Below, piece by piece: positions 10,743 through 20,065 of a stretch of 64,000 bases of DNA (within the stretch, counting starts at the first letter, position 1; each line of letters begins with the position of its first letter). The stretch is taken from assembly GCF_030816965.1 (NCBI RefSeq), contig NZ_JAUSYQ010000002.1:558001-622000 (forward strand), read 5' to 3'. Under the pieces are notes generated by a model, which made no database searches, was not told where the DNA came from, and saw only the letters and a program-made list of their open reading frames with translations. Both the position numbers and the translations under genes were made by a program. The stretch is from Streptomyces canus. GTDB lineage: Bacteria > Actinomycetota > Actinomycetes > Streptomycetales > Streptomycetaceae.

Positions 10743-12638
10743 ATGCGCGACTTCGCCCTCGCTCCCCGGACCATCTCGCAATCCAGCGGGGGCCTGGCCG
10801 ACAGCGTTTTCGAGAGGGCGAATCTCGACCCCACCCTGCCGGTGCTCGCCCGCCGTCCCGAGGGTTCCTCGGGAGGCTGGCAGGAGGTCACGGCCGTGGA
10901 GCTGCGGGACGAGGTCGTGGACCTCGCGAAGGGGCTGGTCGCGTCCGGGATCTCGCCCGGCCACCGGGTGGCGATCATGGCGCGCACCCGCTACGAGTGG
11001 ACGGTCCTCAGCTACGCGCTGTGGACGGTCGGCGCCGAGGTCGTGCCGATCTATCCGACGTCGTCGCGCGAACAGGTCGAGTGGATCCTGCGGGACACCG
11101 GCTGTGTGGCCGTGGTGGTGGAGGACGAGCAGGCGGTGATGACGGTCGGCTCGGTGTGCGCCTCGCTGCCCAGACTGCGCCATGTCTGGCAGCTGGACGC
11201 GGACGCGCTGGGAGAGCTGACGGAGCGGGGCCGGATGATCCCGCTCGCCACGGTCGAGTCACTGCGCCGCATCGTGCTGCCGGACTCCACAGCGGTCATC
11301 GCCTACACCTCCGGCACCACCGGCCGTCCGCTGGGCTGCGCGCTCAGCCACCGCGGCCTCGCGAGCCCCGTCGACACGCTGATCGAGGGCTGGCGCCGCA
11401 TCACGGCACCGGCGGGACAGCAGCCGTCCGTCCTCGCCTTCCTGCCCTTCTCCCACGTGTACGGCCTGATGATCCAGGGCGTGTGCATCCGCGGCGGTCT
11501 GCTCATGGCCCACGAGCCCGACCTGAGCGAGGAGGCGCTGGCGGCCTCCCTGATTTCCTTCCGTCCCACCTACTTCTACGCCGTCCCCTCTGTCTTCGAG
11601 AAGATCTACAAGAACTTCCTGCGCGCCGCCCAGCAGGCGGGCCGCGGCGCCCTGTTCGAGCGGGCCGCCGACACGGCACGGGACTTCGCCCTGGCCTGCG
11701 AGCGCCAGCGGCTGGGCGAGGGTCCCGGTCCCGGTTTCGACCTGCGGCTCCAGCACGCCCTGTACGAACGGACCGTGTACCGAAGACTGCGGGCAGCGCT
11801 GGGCGGCCGGGCCCGGCGTGCCACCTCGGGCGGTTCCACCCTCAACCGTGAGCTCTCCCTGTTCTACGAGGGCATCGGTGTCTACGTCCACGACGGATAC
11901 GGGCTCACCGAGACCTGCGGCGGAATCACCATGCAGCCGCTGGGCCGGGAGAAGTCCGGGACCGTGGGCCGGCCCCTGCCGGGTGTGGACCTGCGGGTGG
12001 CGGACGACGGGGAGATCCTGGTGCGCGGGCCGTCGGTCTTCCAGGGGTATGTCAACGACGAGTCCGCGACACGGGCCGCGCTGTACGGCGGCTGGCTGGC
12101 CACCGGGGACCTCGGGCGGCTGGACGCCGACGGCTATCTGACGATCACCGGCCGCAAGAAGGACATCATCGTCACCACCAGCGGCAAGAGCGTGGCCCCG
12201 GCCGCCCTGGAACACCGGCTGAGGATGCACCCGCTCATCCACCAGGCCGTGGTGGTGGGTGACAACCGGCCCTGCGTGGGCGCCCTGCTCACCCTGGACC
12301 CGGTGTTCCTGGCCCACTGGCGAGGGGTTCTGGTGGCCCAGCAGGACCCCTCGGCGCGGGAGGAGAACGCGCTGCGGGAGGAGATCGCGCGAGCCGTGGC
12401 CGCCGCCAACAGCACGGTCTCGCGCTCGGAGTCGATCCGGGTGTTCCGGGTGCTGTCGGAGCCGTTCGACCTGGCCAACGGCCTGCTGACGCCGTCGATG
12501 AAACTGCGCCGGGACGAGATCGTGCGCCGGTACGCGCTGGAGATCGACGCGATGTACCAGGCCCGCTCGCCCGGTGCCCGGCGCACACCGGCGGATGACG
12601 TGCTGAGCTGGGACGACTCGGACAACGTGTTCCGGTGA
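10743..12638 (+). CDS. Long-chain fatty acid-CoA ligase (AMP-forming)
   Basis: Activates fatty acids through acyl-AMP to acyl-CoA. 631 residues of the ANL superfamily. Motifs are AYTSGTTGRPLGC (P-loop; the usual Lys after Gly-Pro-x is shifted), FLPFSHVYGLM, YEGIGVYVHDGYGLTETCG (adenylate-binding), YGGWLATGDLGRLDADGYLTI and GRKKDIIVTTSGKSVAP with the C-terminal hinge. ATG 10743 has AGGAG 6 bases upstream. A TAGATT at about 10673 could be its -10 box. The C-terminal tail (DVLSWDDSDNVFR) is not conserved. The physiological fatty acid cannot be read from the sequence. Confidence 0.93.
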   Translation: MRDFALAPRTISQSSGGLADSVFERANLDPTLPVLARRPEGSSGGWQEVTAVELRDEVVDLAKGLVASGISPGHRVAIMARTRYEWTVLSYALWTVGAEVVPIYPTSSREQVEWILRDTGCVAVVVEDEQAVMTVGSVCASLPRLRHVWQLDADALGELTERGRMIPLATVESLRRIVLPDSTAVIAYTSGTTGRPLGCALSHRGLASPVDTLIEGWRRITAPAGQQPSVLAFLPFSHVYGLMIQGVCIRGGLLMAHEPDLSEEALAASLISFRPTYFYAVPSVFEKIYKNFLRAAQQAGRGALFERAADTARDFALACERQRLGEGPGPGFDLRLQHALYERTVYRRLRAALGGRARRATSGGSTLNRELSLFYEGIGVYVHDGYGLTETCGGITMQPLGREKSGTVGRPLPGVDLRVADDGEILVRGPSVFQGYVNDESATRAALYGGWLATGDLGRLDADGYLTITGRKKDIIVTTSGKSVAPAALEHRLRMHPLIHQAVVVGDNRPCVGALLTLDPVFLAHWRGVLVAQQDPSAREENALREEIARAVAAANSTVSRSESIRVFRVLSEPFDLANGLLTPSMKLRRDEIVRRYALEIDAMYQARSPGARRTPADDVLSWDDSDNVFR

Positions 12639-12755
12639 TGCGCCCGAGCCGACACGCTCGAGGACGATTGGGCCGCGTCCGCTCGGGAACACAGCACAAT
12701 GGCGATGCCAGTGAAAGGACAATGCCTTGCCGACTCCACGGGGGTGAACTCCGGC

Positions 12756-13190
12756 ATGGCGACCGAGCCGCGTTGGGACGAGACACTGACTTCCGAGGCG
12801 ATCCCAAGCCGTACGACCCGTTTCGCGGGAGAACCGCAGTGCGTGACGGGCGCGCGGCTTGCCGCTGAGGAATTCCTCGGCGACCTGGCCGACAGGGTGC
12901 CGCCCGCGAGCGCCGAGCACTGGGACGACATCCTGTTGATCGTCACCGAACTCGCCGCCAACGCGGTCCAGTACGCTCCCGGCCCCTTCGCACTCCGCCT
13001 GCGCCGTACCTTCGACGGCGTGCATGTGACCCTGCGCGACACCAACCCCACACCGCCTGCGCCCCGCGCCTTCGATCCGCGCAGCGGCGGCGGGGGCGTC
13101 GGCTGGCACCTCGTGCAGGCGCTGTGCGACCAGGTCAGCGTGGTCACGGACGACCGCGGCAAGGACGTGCACGCCTTTCTGCCGTGGTGA
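12756..13190 (+). CDS. RsbW-like ATP-binding protein (putative anti-sigma factor/serine kinase)
   Basis: 144 residues with a GHKL ATPase fold. It has VTELAANAVQYAPG (N-box Glu/Asn) and GGGVGWHLVQALCDQVSV (G-box and lid). Family members bind SigB/F-type sigma factors or phosphorylate anti-anti-sigma partners; many Streptomyces paralogues have no known partner. ATG 12756 follows GGGGTG by about 10 bases; an alternative ATG at 12699 adds 19 unconserved residues with a weak ribosome site. A SigB-type sigma factor gene lies 6 kb away (19123-19983), but no sigma or anti-anti-sigma gene is adjacent. It converges with the PRC-barrel gene. Confidence 0.8.
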   Translation: MATEPRWDETLTSEAIPSRTTRFAGEPQCVTGARLAAEEFLGDLADRVPPASAEHWDDILLIVTELAANAVQYAPGPFALRLRRTFDGVHVTLRDTNPTPPAPRAFDPRSGGGGVGWHLVQALCDQVSVVTDDRGKDVHAFLPW

Positions 13191-13206
13191 CTTGCCCCGG
13201 TCCCGG

Positions 13207-13566
13207 TCAGGCAGTGGCCGCGAGCCGCAGGTAGTAGGTGCCGACCGTCGCGAGGTACTCGCGGTCCCTGGTCTCGCTGTCCGTCCGGAAGCGCGGGGCC
13301 GCCTTCACCTCCGACCCGGTGCAGGCCAGCGTGATGCGGCGGCCCTGGGTGTCGACGCCGGTGACGACGCCCACCGGTACCAGGACGCTCCTGCCGAAGA
13401 CCCAGACGCCGGTGTCGACGACGAGGTGTCTCATACCGTGTGGGGCGGCCTGCCGGTCCACGTGTCCGATCGTGCCGTCGCTCGCGACGACGGTGAAGCC
13501 CGTCAGGTCCCGTCCCTCGACGTATCCGCTGTCCGGCGCGTACGACCAGATGCTGTCGGTGGTCAC
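13207..13566 (-). CDS. PRC-barrel domain protein
   Basis: 119 residues. An N-terminal linker (TTDSIWSYAPDSGYVEGRDL) leads into a PRC-barrel-like beta domain (GFTVVASDGTIGHVDRQAAP, HLVVDTGVWVFGRSVLVPVG) and ends in helical ATVGTYYLRL. PRC-barrel proteins in actinobacteria are often stress-induced and of unknown biochemical role. GTG 13566 has a very strong GGAGGGAGGAG ribosome site. Upstream, at 13632-13656, is an exact SigB-family promoter match, so general stress control is likely. Confidence 0.85.
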   Translation of the reverse strand: MTTDSIWSYAPDSGYVEGRDLTGFTVVASDGTIGHVDRQAAPHGMRHLVVDTGVWVFGRSVLVPVGVVTGVDTQGRRITLACTGSEVKAAPRFRTDSETRDREYLATVGTYYLRLAATA

Positions 13567-13631
13567 GCTGCTCCTCCCTCCTGGCACTGCCCGGCCCCGG
13601 CTCTCCGCTGCGAGCGGGCCCACAGCACCCA

Positions 13632-13656
13632 ATACCCCTCTGCCGCACACACATTC
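13632..13656 (-). promoter_or_regulatory. SigB-family promoter for the PRC-barrel gene
   Basis: Reading leftward, GAAT (13656-13653), a 15-base spacer, then GGGTAT (13637-13632). This agrees fully with the Streptomyces SigB-family consensus GNNT-N14-16-GGGTAY. It would start transcription about 60 bases before the GTG at 13566. Confidence 0.6.
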
Positions 13657-13830
13657 GGCGACCGGCACCCTCACAAGCGGTTTCCCCGCGTCCGGTCCGC
13701 GCACCTCCTTCACTTTTCTCCCGGTGCACTTTCAGGCCAGGACGGGCATGGTGGTCCTCGACGCATTCGTCGCGCCCGCACGGGCAGACGAAGGGCGTTC
13801 GAGGCAGACCGCCTGGAGCCGCAGAAAGGG

Positions 13831-15207
13831 ATGAACACCGTGACACGACCCAGGATCCTGGTGGTTGGCGCCGGCTTCGCCGGTGTGGAATGCGTTCGCC
13901 GGCTGGAGCGGAAACTCTCCCCGGACGAAGCCGACGTCACCTTGGTGACGCCGTTCGCCTACCAGCTCTATCTCCCGCTGCTGCCCCAGGTCGCCTCCGG
14001 CGTGCTGACGCCCCAGTCGATCGCCGTCTCGCTGCGCCGCAGCAAGAAGTACCGCACCCGGATCATCCCGGGCGGCGCGATCGGCGTGGATCTCAAGTCC
14101 AAGGTCTGCGTCATCCGCACCATCACGGACGAGATCATCAACGAGCCGTACGACTACATCGTGTTGGCTCCCGGCAGCATCACCCGCACCTTCGACATCC
14201 CCGGGCTCACCGAGCACGCCTTCGGCATGAAGACCCTCGCCGAGGCCGCCTACATCCGCGACCACGTCATCTCCCAGCTCGATCTCGCGGACGCCAGCCA
14301 GGACCCGGCCGAGCGCGCGGCCCGGCTGCAGTTCGTGGTCGTCGGCGGCGGATACGCCGGCACCGAGACCGCCGCCTGTCTGCAGAAGCTCACCCACGCA
14401 GCGGTCAAGCGCTACCCGCGCATCGACCCCTCTCTGATCAAGTGGCATCTGATCGACATCGCCCCGAAGCTGATGCCGGAACTGGGCGACAAGCTGGGAC
14501 GCAGCGCGCAGGAGATCCTGCGCCGCCGCGGCATCGACGTCTCTCTGGGCGTCTCCATCGAGAAGGCGGGCCCCGAGGAGGTCACCTTCACCGACGGCCG
14601 GGTGATCCCCACCCGGACCCTGATCTGGACGGCCGGGGTCGTCGCGAGCCCGCTGATCGCCACGCTCGGCGCCGAGACGATTCGCGGGCGGCTCGCGGTC
14701 ACCGCCGAGATGACCCTGCCGGGCCAGGACGGCGTCTTCGCGCTCGGCGACTCGGCCGCCGTACCCGACAAGGCCAAGGACGACGACAGCGCGATCTGCC
14801 CGCCCACGGCGCAGCACGCCATGCGCCAGGGCAAGCAGGTCGCCGACAACGTCATCGCCACCCTGCGCAACCAGCCGCTGAAGCCGTACGTCCACAAGGA
14901 TCTCGGCCTCGTCGTCGACCTCGGCGGCACGGATGCCGTGTCCAAGCCGCTCGGCATCGAACTGCGCGGCCTGCCCGCACAGTTCGCGGCCCGCGGCTAC
15001 CACTGGGCCGCGCTGCGCACCAATGTCGCCAAGGTCCGCGTGGCGACGAACTGGACGCTCAACGCCATCGCGGGAGACGACTTCGTCCGCACCGGCTTCC
15101 AGGCCCGCAAGCCTGCCAAGCTGAAGGACTTCGAGTACACCGACGCGTATCTGACGCCGGAGCAGGTCCGGGAGCAGGTCGAGGGAACGCGGGGACTGGG
15201 CCAGTAG
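13831..15207 (+). CDS. NAD(P)/FAD-dependent oxidoreductase, type II NADH dehydrogenase-like
   Basis: 458 residues with two Rossmann motifs. ILVVGAGFAGVECVRRLE binds FAD near the N-terminus and FVVVGGGYAGTETAACLQKL binds NAD(P)H near residue 170. TLIWTAGVVASPL and DGVFALGDSAAVP are characteristic of the Ndh/pyridine nucleotide-disulphide family. It probably passes electrons from NADH to membrane quinone without pumping protons. ATG 13831 follows AGAAAGGG. No C-terminal membrane helix is obvious, so attachment would be peripheral. A FUSC transporter follows after 80 bases. Confidence 0.88.
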   Translation: MNTVTRPRILVVGAGFAGVECVRRLERKLSPDEADVTLVTPFAYQLYLPLLPQVASGVLTPQSIAVSLRRSKKYRTRIIPGGAIGVDLKSKVCVIRTITDEIINEPYDYIVLAPGSITRTFDIPGLTEHAFGMKTLAEAAYIRDHVISQLDLADASQDPAERAARLQFVVVGGGYAGTETAACLQKLTHAAVKRYPRIDPSLIKWHLIDIAPKLMPELGDKLGRSAQEILRRRGIDVSLGVSIEKAGPEEVTFTDGRVIPTRTLIWTAGVVASPLIATLGAETIRGRLAVTAEMTLPGQDGVFALGDSAAVPDKAKDDDSAICPPTAQHAMRQGKQVADNVIATLRNQPLKPYVHKDLGLVVDLGGTDAVSKPLGIELRGLPAQFAARGYHWAALRTNVAKVRVATNWTLNAIAGDDFVRTGFQARKPAKLKDFEYTDAYLTPEQVREQVEGTRGLGQ

Positions 15208-15288
15208 GAGGGGCGCACATCACCGGAGCCACCCCGCCGTGCCATGCTGGAACGGATCATGACGTGACACGGGAGTGAGTACGGCGGA

Positions 15289-17520
15289 GTGAACACAGCG
15301 AGGCTGCGCGATCGGGTCGCCGCGTCGGACCCGGGGCTGCTCCGGCTGGCCGCCGGGCTGCGCACGGTGGGGGCGATCGCGCTCACGCTGGCCGTACTCG
15401 GTCTGCTGAAGGCCGACGTCCCGCACCTGGTGGCGGGCGCCATCGCGGCGATGGTCGCGACGTTCGCCATCCGGGAGAAGCAGCGCGTCCCGCAGGCCGT
15501 GACGCTCGCCCTGGGCCTCCCCGTGGCACTGGCCTCGCTGTCCCTGGGCGCGCTCCTCAGCTCCCGCGTGGTGGCCGGCGACCTCTTCTTCGTCGCGCTG
15601 ATCTTCTGCGCCGTCTACGGCCGCCGCTTCGGCGACCGGGGCACCGCACTCGGACTGATCGGCTTCCAGGTCTACTTCGTGTCCCTGTTCGTCGGCGCGA
15701 CCGTCTCCGGTCTGCCCGAGCTGTACGGCGTCCTCGGCGTCGCCTTCCTGTGCAGCGCGGCGGCACGCTTCCTGCTCGTGCCGGAGACTCCCGCAGGCCT
15801 GCTCGAACGCCTGCGGGAGGCTTTCCGGGCCCGGCTGGCCCAGCTGGTCTCCGCGCAGCTCCAGCTGCTGGACGCCGGGCCCGAGGAGATCGACGAGGCG
15901 CTGAAGGACGTCCGCGAGGGGACCGCGCGGCTGCACGAGACCGCGCTGATGATCCAGGGGCGGCTCGAGGAGGGGACCTCCGACGCGGCCGCGGCACGGC
16001 TCGTGCAGCGGCGTGTCGCGGACGCCGAGATCGCCGCCGAGCGACTCGGACTGTTGCTGCTGAGCGCGCGCAGCGCCGAGCGGGCGGACACGCTGACCCT
16101 GCATCTGCCGGGGGCGCCGGCCCCGCGAGCGGGCCGGATGGCCGGCCGGGACGAGGCGATGGCCCGGGTGCGCCGCGATCTGGAGGCGCTGCGGCTGCTG
16201 GTGCTTCGCCCCGTCGCCGCCGGGTCCGGCACGGCGCTGTCCCAGGTCCGCAACCGGCTCCTCGGCTACCGCGAGGAGGAGAACCTGCCGCCCGCGCCGC
16301 CCTCCGTCCAGGACGTCTTCCGAGGTGTCGGTGAGGCCGCCCGCGCGGTGCTGGGGCTCAGGATCGCCCTGGACGGTCCGCAGGACGAGTCGGACGACTC
16401 CCCCGCGACGGCCCGTTCGCGCGAGGAGCTGGACGCCGAGGACGCGGTCATCGACGCCGGTGACGAGGACGCCGGGACGCAGGAGGAGTTCACGGGGCTC
16501 AGGCGGCCCACGACGCGGGCCGCGGTACAGGTGGCCGTGGGGTCCTCGCTCGCCATCGTCGGGGGCGAGTTCCTCTCCAGCCAGCGCTGGTACTGGGCGG
16601 TGCTGACCTGCTGGATCGTCTTCATGAACACCGCGTCCACGGGCGAGATCCTGGTCAAGGGCTACCGCCGGCTGGTGGGGACCGTCCTCGGCGTGCTGGC
16701 CGGGATCGTGCTGGCCGGGGCGGTCGGGCAGCACACCTGGACGGCGTTCGCCCTGGTGCTGGTGCTGGTGTTCGCGATGTTCTACACCGCGCCGCTCTCC
16801 TACACGCTGATGTCCTTCTTCGTCACCGCGGCCCTGGGGCTCCTCTACACCCTGCTGCACACCTACAGCCTCTCGGTGCTGGTGCTGCGTGTGGAGGAGA
16901 CCGCGCTCGGCGCGGCCTGCGGAGTGATAGCGGCGGCCTTCGTCCTGCCGGTGCGCACGGACCGCCGTACGAACGACCTGCTCGTCACCGTGCTGGAGCG
17001 GCTCGACGAGGTCACTGAGGCCGCCGTGGACCAGCTCAGCGGCGGCTCCCCCGTCGAACTGCTCGACCAGGCGCGCGACCTGGACCAGGCGCTGGCCGAT
17101 CTGCGGGCGGCGACCCAGCCGCTGACGCATCCGATCACTCCGCTGCGGGCCCGGCGCGACACGGCCCGCTATGTCGTGGCGCTCCTGGAGACGTGCGCGT
17201 ACCACGCGCGCTCGCTGGCGGCGACGGCCGAACTGCTGTCCACGCACCCCTCGATCGCGGCGGATCCCCGGCTGCGCCGAGCCGGCCGGCGGATCGGGGA
17301 CAACATCGCGGCGATCGCCGCGCATGTCGCCGACGCGCGCTCCACCGACCGGGTCGAGACCGGGCCGAGCATCGCGTCCCTGCTCGACACCGAAGTCCCC
17401 GGCACCCCGCGCTTCGGCCGTGTCACCGACCGCGTACTGCGGCACGTACAGCGCCTGGACGAGACCGTGATGGGCCTGGCCAGACCGCTGCACGTGCCGG
17501 TCGCGGCGCCGAAACGATAG
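15289..17520 (+). CDS. FUSC-family membrane transporter (aromatic acid exporter-like)
   Basis: 743 residues with the duplicated FUSC layout. An N-terminal membrane block holds about six helices (GLRTVGAIALTLAVLGLLKA to LYGVLGVAFLCSAAARFLLV, roughly residues 20-165). A long cytoplasmic, partly coiled segment follows (about 170-400). A second membrane block begins at AAVQVAVGSSLAIVGGEF and continues through LVLVLVFAMFYTAPLSYTLM, and a helical C-terminal region ends the protein. Relatives export aromatic carboxylic acids or similar compounds. GTG start at 15289. It converges on 17531 with only 10 bases between stops. Confidence 0.85.
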   Translation: MNTARLRDRVAASDPGLLRLAAGLRTVGAIALTLAVLGLLKADVPHLVAGAIAAMVATFAIREKQRVPQAVTLALGLPVALASLSLGALLSSRVVAGDLFFVALIFCAVYGRRFGDRGTALGLIGFQVYFVSLFVGATVSGLPELYGVLGVAFLCSAAARFLLVPETPAGLLERLREAFRARLAQLVSAQLQLLDAGPEEIDEALKDVREGTARLHETALMIQGRLEEGTSDAAAARLVQRRVADAEIAAERLGLLLLSARSAERADTLTLHLPGAPAPRAGRMAGRDEAMARVRRDLEALRLLVLRPVAAGSGTALSQVRNRLLGYREEENLPPAPPSVQDVFRGVGEAARAVLGLRIALDGPQDESDDSPATARSREELDAEDAVIDAGDEDAGTQEEFTGLRRPTTRAAVQVAVGSSLAIVGGEFLSSQRWYWAVLTCWIVFMNTASTGEILVKGYRRLVGTVLGVLAGIVLAGAVGQHTWTAFALVLVLVFAMFYTAPLSYTLMSFFVTAALGLLYTLLHTYSLSVLVLRVEETALGAACGVIAAAFVLPVRTDRRTNDLLVTVLERLDEVTEAAVDQLSGGSPVELLDQARDLDQALADLRAATQPLTHPITPLRARRDTARYVVALLETCAYHARSLAATAELLSTHPSIAADPRLRRAGRRIGDNIAAIAAHVADARSTDRVETGPSIASLLDTEVPGTPRFGRVTDRVLRHVQRLDETVMGLARPLHVPVAAPKR

Positions 17521-17530
17521 GGCCCGCTGC

Positions 17531-17965
17531 TCAGAGGTCGGTGGGCAGACCGCTCACCTCGGCGATGCCGCGCAGTTCGTCGTCGAGCCGACGGCGTTCG
17601 CGGATGTACTCGGCGATCTCGCCGAGGCGGACCGGGTCGGCTGCGGTGTCCGCGTCGGTGACCACCCGGATCGGGTTGGTGCCCTCGTCGACATGGAGTT
17701 CGATCACCTTGTTGTCCAGTCGGCCGGTCACGGCGGTGGCGATGACCAGGGCCGCCTCGTCGCGGACCACCTGGGGCAGCCCCTCCTGCTGGCTGTCCTC
17801 CAGCGCGAAGTCCAACGCGGGCAGCTGATGTTCGTCGATCGCCCGCAGGACCGGGCGGACCACGTCGAGCAGCGTCTCGTAGTCCTCCGAGGCCATGCGG
17901 ATGCGCAACAGATTCAGGTAGACGTCCACGGGCCTACCGTCGGGCGGAAGCTCGGGTTCGTTCAT
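17531..17965 (-). CDS. Conserved hypothetical protein at the end of the sigma-factor operon
   Basis: 144 residues, acidic, without signal peptide or membrane segment. Sequence runs from MNEPELPPDGRPVDVYLNLL through a helical region (MASEDYETLLDVVRPVLRAI) to a C-terminal helix rich in Glu/Arg (EIAEYIRERRRLDDELRGI). I do not recognise a family. It starts 28 bases after the DUF1206 stop and is probably the last gene of the leftward stress operon. No function is proposed. Confidence 0.7.
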   Translation of the reverse strand: MNEPELPPDGRPVDVYLNLLRIRMASEDYETLLDVVRPVLRAIDEHQLPALDFALEDSQQEGLPQVVRDEAALVIATAVTGRLDNKVIELHVDEGTNPIRVVTDADTAADPVRLGEIAEYIRERRRLDDELRGIAEVSGLPTDL

Positions 17966-17993
17966 GCCCCTCGGGTTCCCCGTGTCCCGCCGA

Positions 17994-18827
17994 TCAGACC
18001 CGTCGCCAGCGGGCCATCGCGAACGAGAACACCCCGAACAGCACCAGCCCGGCCGCGACCAGGACGAGCAGCCACGGTCCGAGGGGTGTCTCGGCGAACG
18101 AGCGGAGCGTGTCGTCGAGGCCCTTGGCCTTCTTGGGCTCGTAGTCGACCGCGGCACGGACGGCGAACGCGCCCGCAGCGGTGAAGACCACTCCACGCGC
18201 CGCTCCGCCGCCGACACCCGTCACATCGACCAGCTTCCTGACCCGCGGGCCCATCTGGGCGAGCTTGAGCTTGTCGTGGAAGGACCTGCGCAGCGCCTGG
18301 GCGGCGATCCACACACCGGCCACCGCGACGCCGACGCCCGCGACGCCCACGAGCCACTGCCCCGCGGGCCACTCCAGGGCCCGGGCGGTGACGTCCTTGG
18401 ACTGTTTGTCGCTCGAACCTCCGCTGCCTGAGCCGGCGGCGAAGGACAGTACGGAATAGGCGACGAACGCGTAGAAGACGCAGCGGGCCCCCGACAGCAG
18501 CCGTTTCGTGGCCTTCCGTCCGTCAGGACCGACCGAGCCGAACACCACCTCGGACAGCCGCCACAGGGCCATGCCGACGAGCCCGATGCCCAGCGCCCAC
18601 AGGACGACGGAACCGAACGGCTTGTCGGCGAGGGCTGCGAGCGCGCCGCCCCGGTCGGCCTGGCGCCCGCCGTCGCCGAAGGCGATCTGCAGGGCCAGTA
18701 CACCGACCAGTAGATAGATCACTCCGCGGGCGGTGAAACCCGCGCGGGCGGCGCCCTCCATGACGGAACCGCGCGCCGCGCGCCTGGCCTCGATCCGGCC
18801 GGTCTGTGCCGTGGAGCTCGTGGTCAT
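17994..18827 (-). CDS. DUF1206 integral membrane protein
   Basis: 277 residues. The DUF1206 pattern of repeated two-helix units is clear: AGFTARGVIYLLVGVLALQI with VLWALGIGLVGMALWRLSEV, ARCVFYAFVAYSVLSFAAGS with WLVGVAGVGVAVAGVWIAAQ, and AARGVVFTAAGAFAVRAAV with PWLLVLVAAGLVLFGVFSFA. That gives six predicted helices with Arg-rich connecting loops. Function is unknown, but the family often lies near stress genes. ATG 18827 follows GGGGGG; 56 bases separate it from the DUF5133 stop. Confidence 0.88.
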   Translation of the reverse strand: MTTSSTAQTGRIEARRAARGSVMEGAARAGFTARGVIYLLVGVLALQIAFGDGGRQADRGGALAALADKPFGSVVLWALGIGLVGMALWRLSEVVFGSVGPDGRKATKRLLSGARCVFYAFVAYSVLSFAAGSGSGGSSDKQSKDVTARALEWPAGQWLVGVAGVGVAVAGVWIAAQALRRSFHDKLKLAQMGPRVRKLVDVTGVGGGAARGVVFTAAGAFAVRAAVDYEPKKAKGLDDTLRSFAETPLGPWLLVLVAAGLVLFGVFSFAMARWRRV

Positions 18828-18883
18828 GTAGACCCCCCTTGAAGTCCGGATCCCGTCCTGGCGGGCGGTCACACGGAGTGCGG

Positions 18884-19102
18884 TCAGTCGGCCAGTCGCG
18901 CGCGTTCGGGCATGGCCGCGAGCAGGCGGTGGGCCGTCTCCAGGGCCAGCCGCACGTCCCGCGTGCCGGTGGAAACACAGAGTGTGTAGGCGAGATCCCG
19001 GGCCCGCGGGCTCGGCTCGGCCGCCTTCGCGGCCTCCTCGGCCCGCAGTGCCTCGTACGCGTCGACGAGACGGCGCAGGAACGCGGGGTCGGGTATAGGC
19101 AT
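18884..19102 (-). CDS. DUF5133 domain protein downstream of the sigma factor
   Basis: 72 residues: MPIPDPAFLRRLVDAYEALR, a linker and DLAYTLCVSTGTRDVRLALE, the DUF5133 signature. ATG 19102 has GAGGAG about 8 bases upstream. It lies 20 bases after the sigma factor stop on the same strand, almost certainly in one transcript. Function is unknown; compare the paralogue at 1494-1793. The repeated link between this family and stress or storage loci in one window is noteworthy. Confidence 0.8.
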   Translation of the reverse strand: MPIPDPAFLRRLVDAYEALRAEEAAKAAEPSPRARDLAYTLCVSTGTRDVRLALETAHRLLAAMPERARLAD

Positions 19103-19122
19103 CGGGCTCACTCCTCGTGAGT

Positions 19123-19983
19123 TCACGCCTCGCCCGACCCGTCGGCGGCCTGCCTCCTCGCCCGGTCCGCCAGCGCCTCGTCGCGCACGCGCGCGCAGCT
19201 GCGGCTGATGAGCCGGGAGACGTGCATCTGTGAGATGCCGAGCTGGTCGGCGATGCGGCTCTGTGTCATGTCCTCGAAGAAACGCATGTAGAGGATGGCG
19301 CGCTCGCGCTCGGGGAGCCGACGCAGGCCCTCCTTGGCGGATTCGCGGTCGACCACGACGTCGTACGACGTGTCGGGGGCGCCCAGGGTGTCCGCGAGGC
19401 TGTAGCCGTCGTCGCCGGCCGAGAGCTCGGCGTCCAGGGACAGGGTGCTGAAGCTTTCGAGGGCCTCCAGGCCGGTGGTGACCTCTTCCTCGGTCAGGCC
19501 GGTGTGGGCGGCGAGGTCGGCGGGCGTCGGTTCGGGGGAACCGGGGTTCTGAGTGAGCTCGCGCCGGGCCACCCGGACCTTGTTGCGCAGTTCCTGTACG
19601 CGGCGGGGCACCCTGAGGGCCCACATGCGGTCCCGGAAGTGGCGCTTGACCTCGCCGGTGATGGTGGGCACGGCGTAGCTCTCGAAGGCTCCGCGTTCCG
19701 GTTCGAACCGGTCGATGGCCTTCACGAGCCCGAGTGCCGCGACCTGGCGCAGGTCCTCCAGCGATTCGCCGCGGTCGCGGAACCGGCCGGCGATGCGGTG
19801 GGCCATGGGCAGCCAGGCGGTGACGAGTTCGTCGCGCAGGGCGTCGCGCTCGGGGCCTTCCTCCAGCCCGGCCAGCCGGGCGAAGAGGGCCATGGTGTCG
19901 GGGGCGTCGTCGTGCCGCCGCCTGCCGGCGGTGGCGGGGCGGTCCTGGGTGGTGGGACGGTCGGTCGACGTGTCGGTGAGCAT
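19123..19983 (-). CDS. SigB/SigF-family RNA polymerase sigma factor
   Basis: 286 residues, the normal length for Streptomyces group 3 stress or sporulation sigma factors. Region 2 is visible as LPMAHRIAGRFRDRGESLED, LRQVAALGLVKAIDRFEPER and AFESYAVPTITGEVKRHFRD. Region 3 follows from about residue 130. Region 4 ends with RERAILYMRFFEDMTQSRIA and DQLGISQMHVSRLISRSC (helix-turn-helix). The first 30 residues are a disordered Thr/Asp/Arg-rich tail. ATG 19983 has AGGAG about 9 bases upstream. The RsbW-like gene upstream and DUF5133/DUF1206 genes downstream suggest a stress operon. Which of SigB, SigF, SigG or the others it is cannot be decided here. Confidence 0.93.
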   Translation of the reverse strand: MLTDTSTDRPTTQDRPATAGRRRHDDAPDTMALFARLAGLEEGPERDALRDELVTAWLPMAHRIAGRFRDRGESLEDLRQVAALGLVKAIDRFEPERGAFESYAVPTITGEVKRHFRDRMWALRVPRRVQELRNKVRVARRELTQNPGSPEPTPADLAAHTGLTEEEVTTGLEALESFSTLSLDAELSAGDDGYSLADTLGAPDTSYDVVVDRESAKEGLRRLPERERAILYMRFFEDMTQSRIADQLGISQMHVSRLISRSCARVRDEALADRARRQAADGSGEA

Positions 19984-20065
19984 GCGGATTCGCTCCTGAA
20001 GAACGGGTTCAGGGACTGACCGCGGGAGGGACGCCGCCGGGACCGCCGAAAGGGGCCCGCAGCAG

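Noticed and set aside
12721..12868. Short frame after AAAGGA starting at ATG 12721
   Set aside because: The ribosome site is only 1-2 bases from the ATG, the frame is short, Arg-rich and overlaps the RsbW-like gene out of frame.
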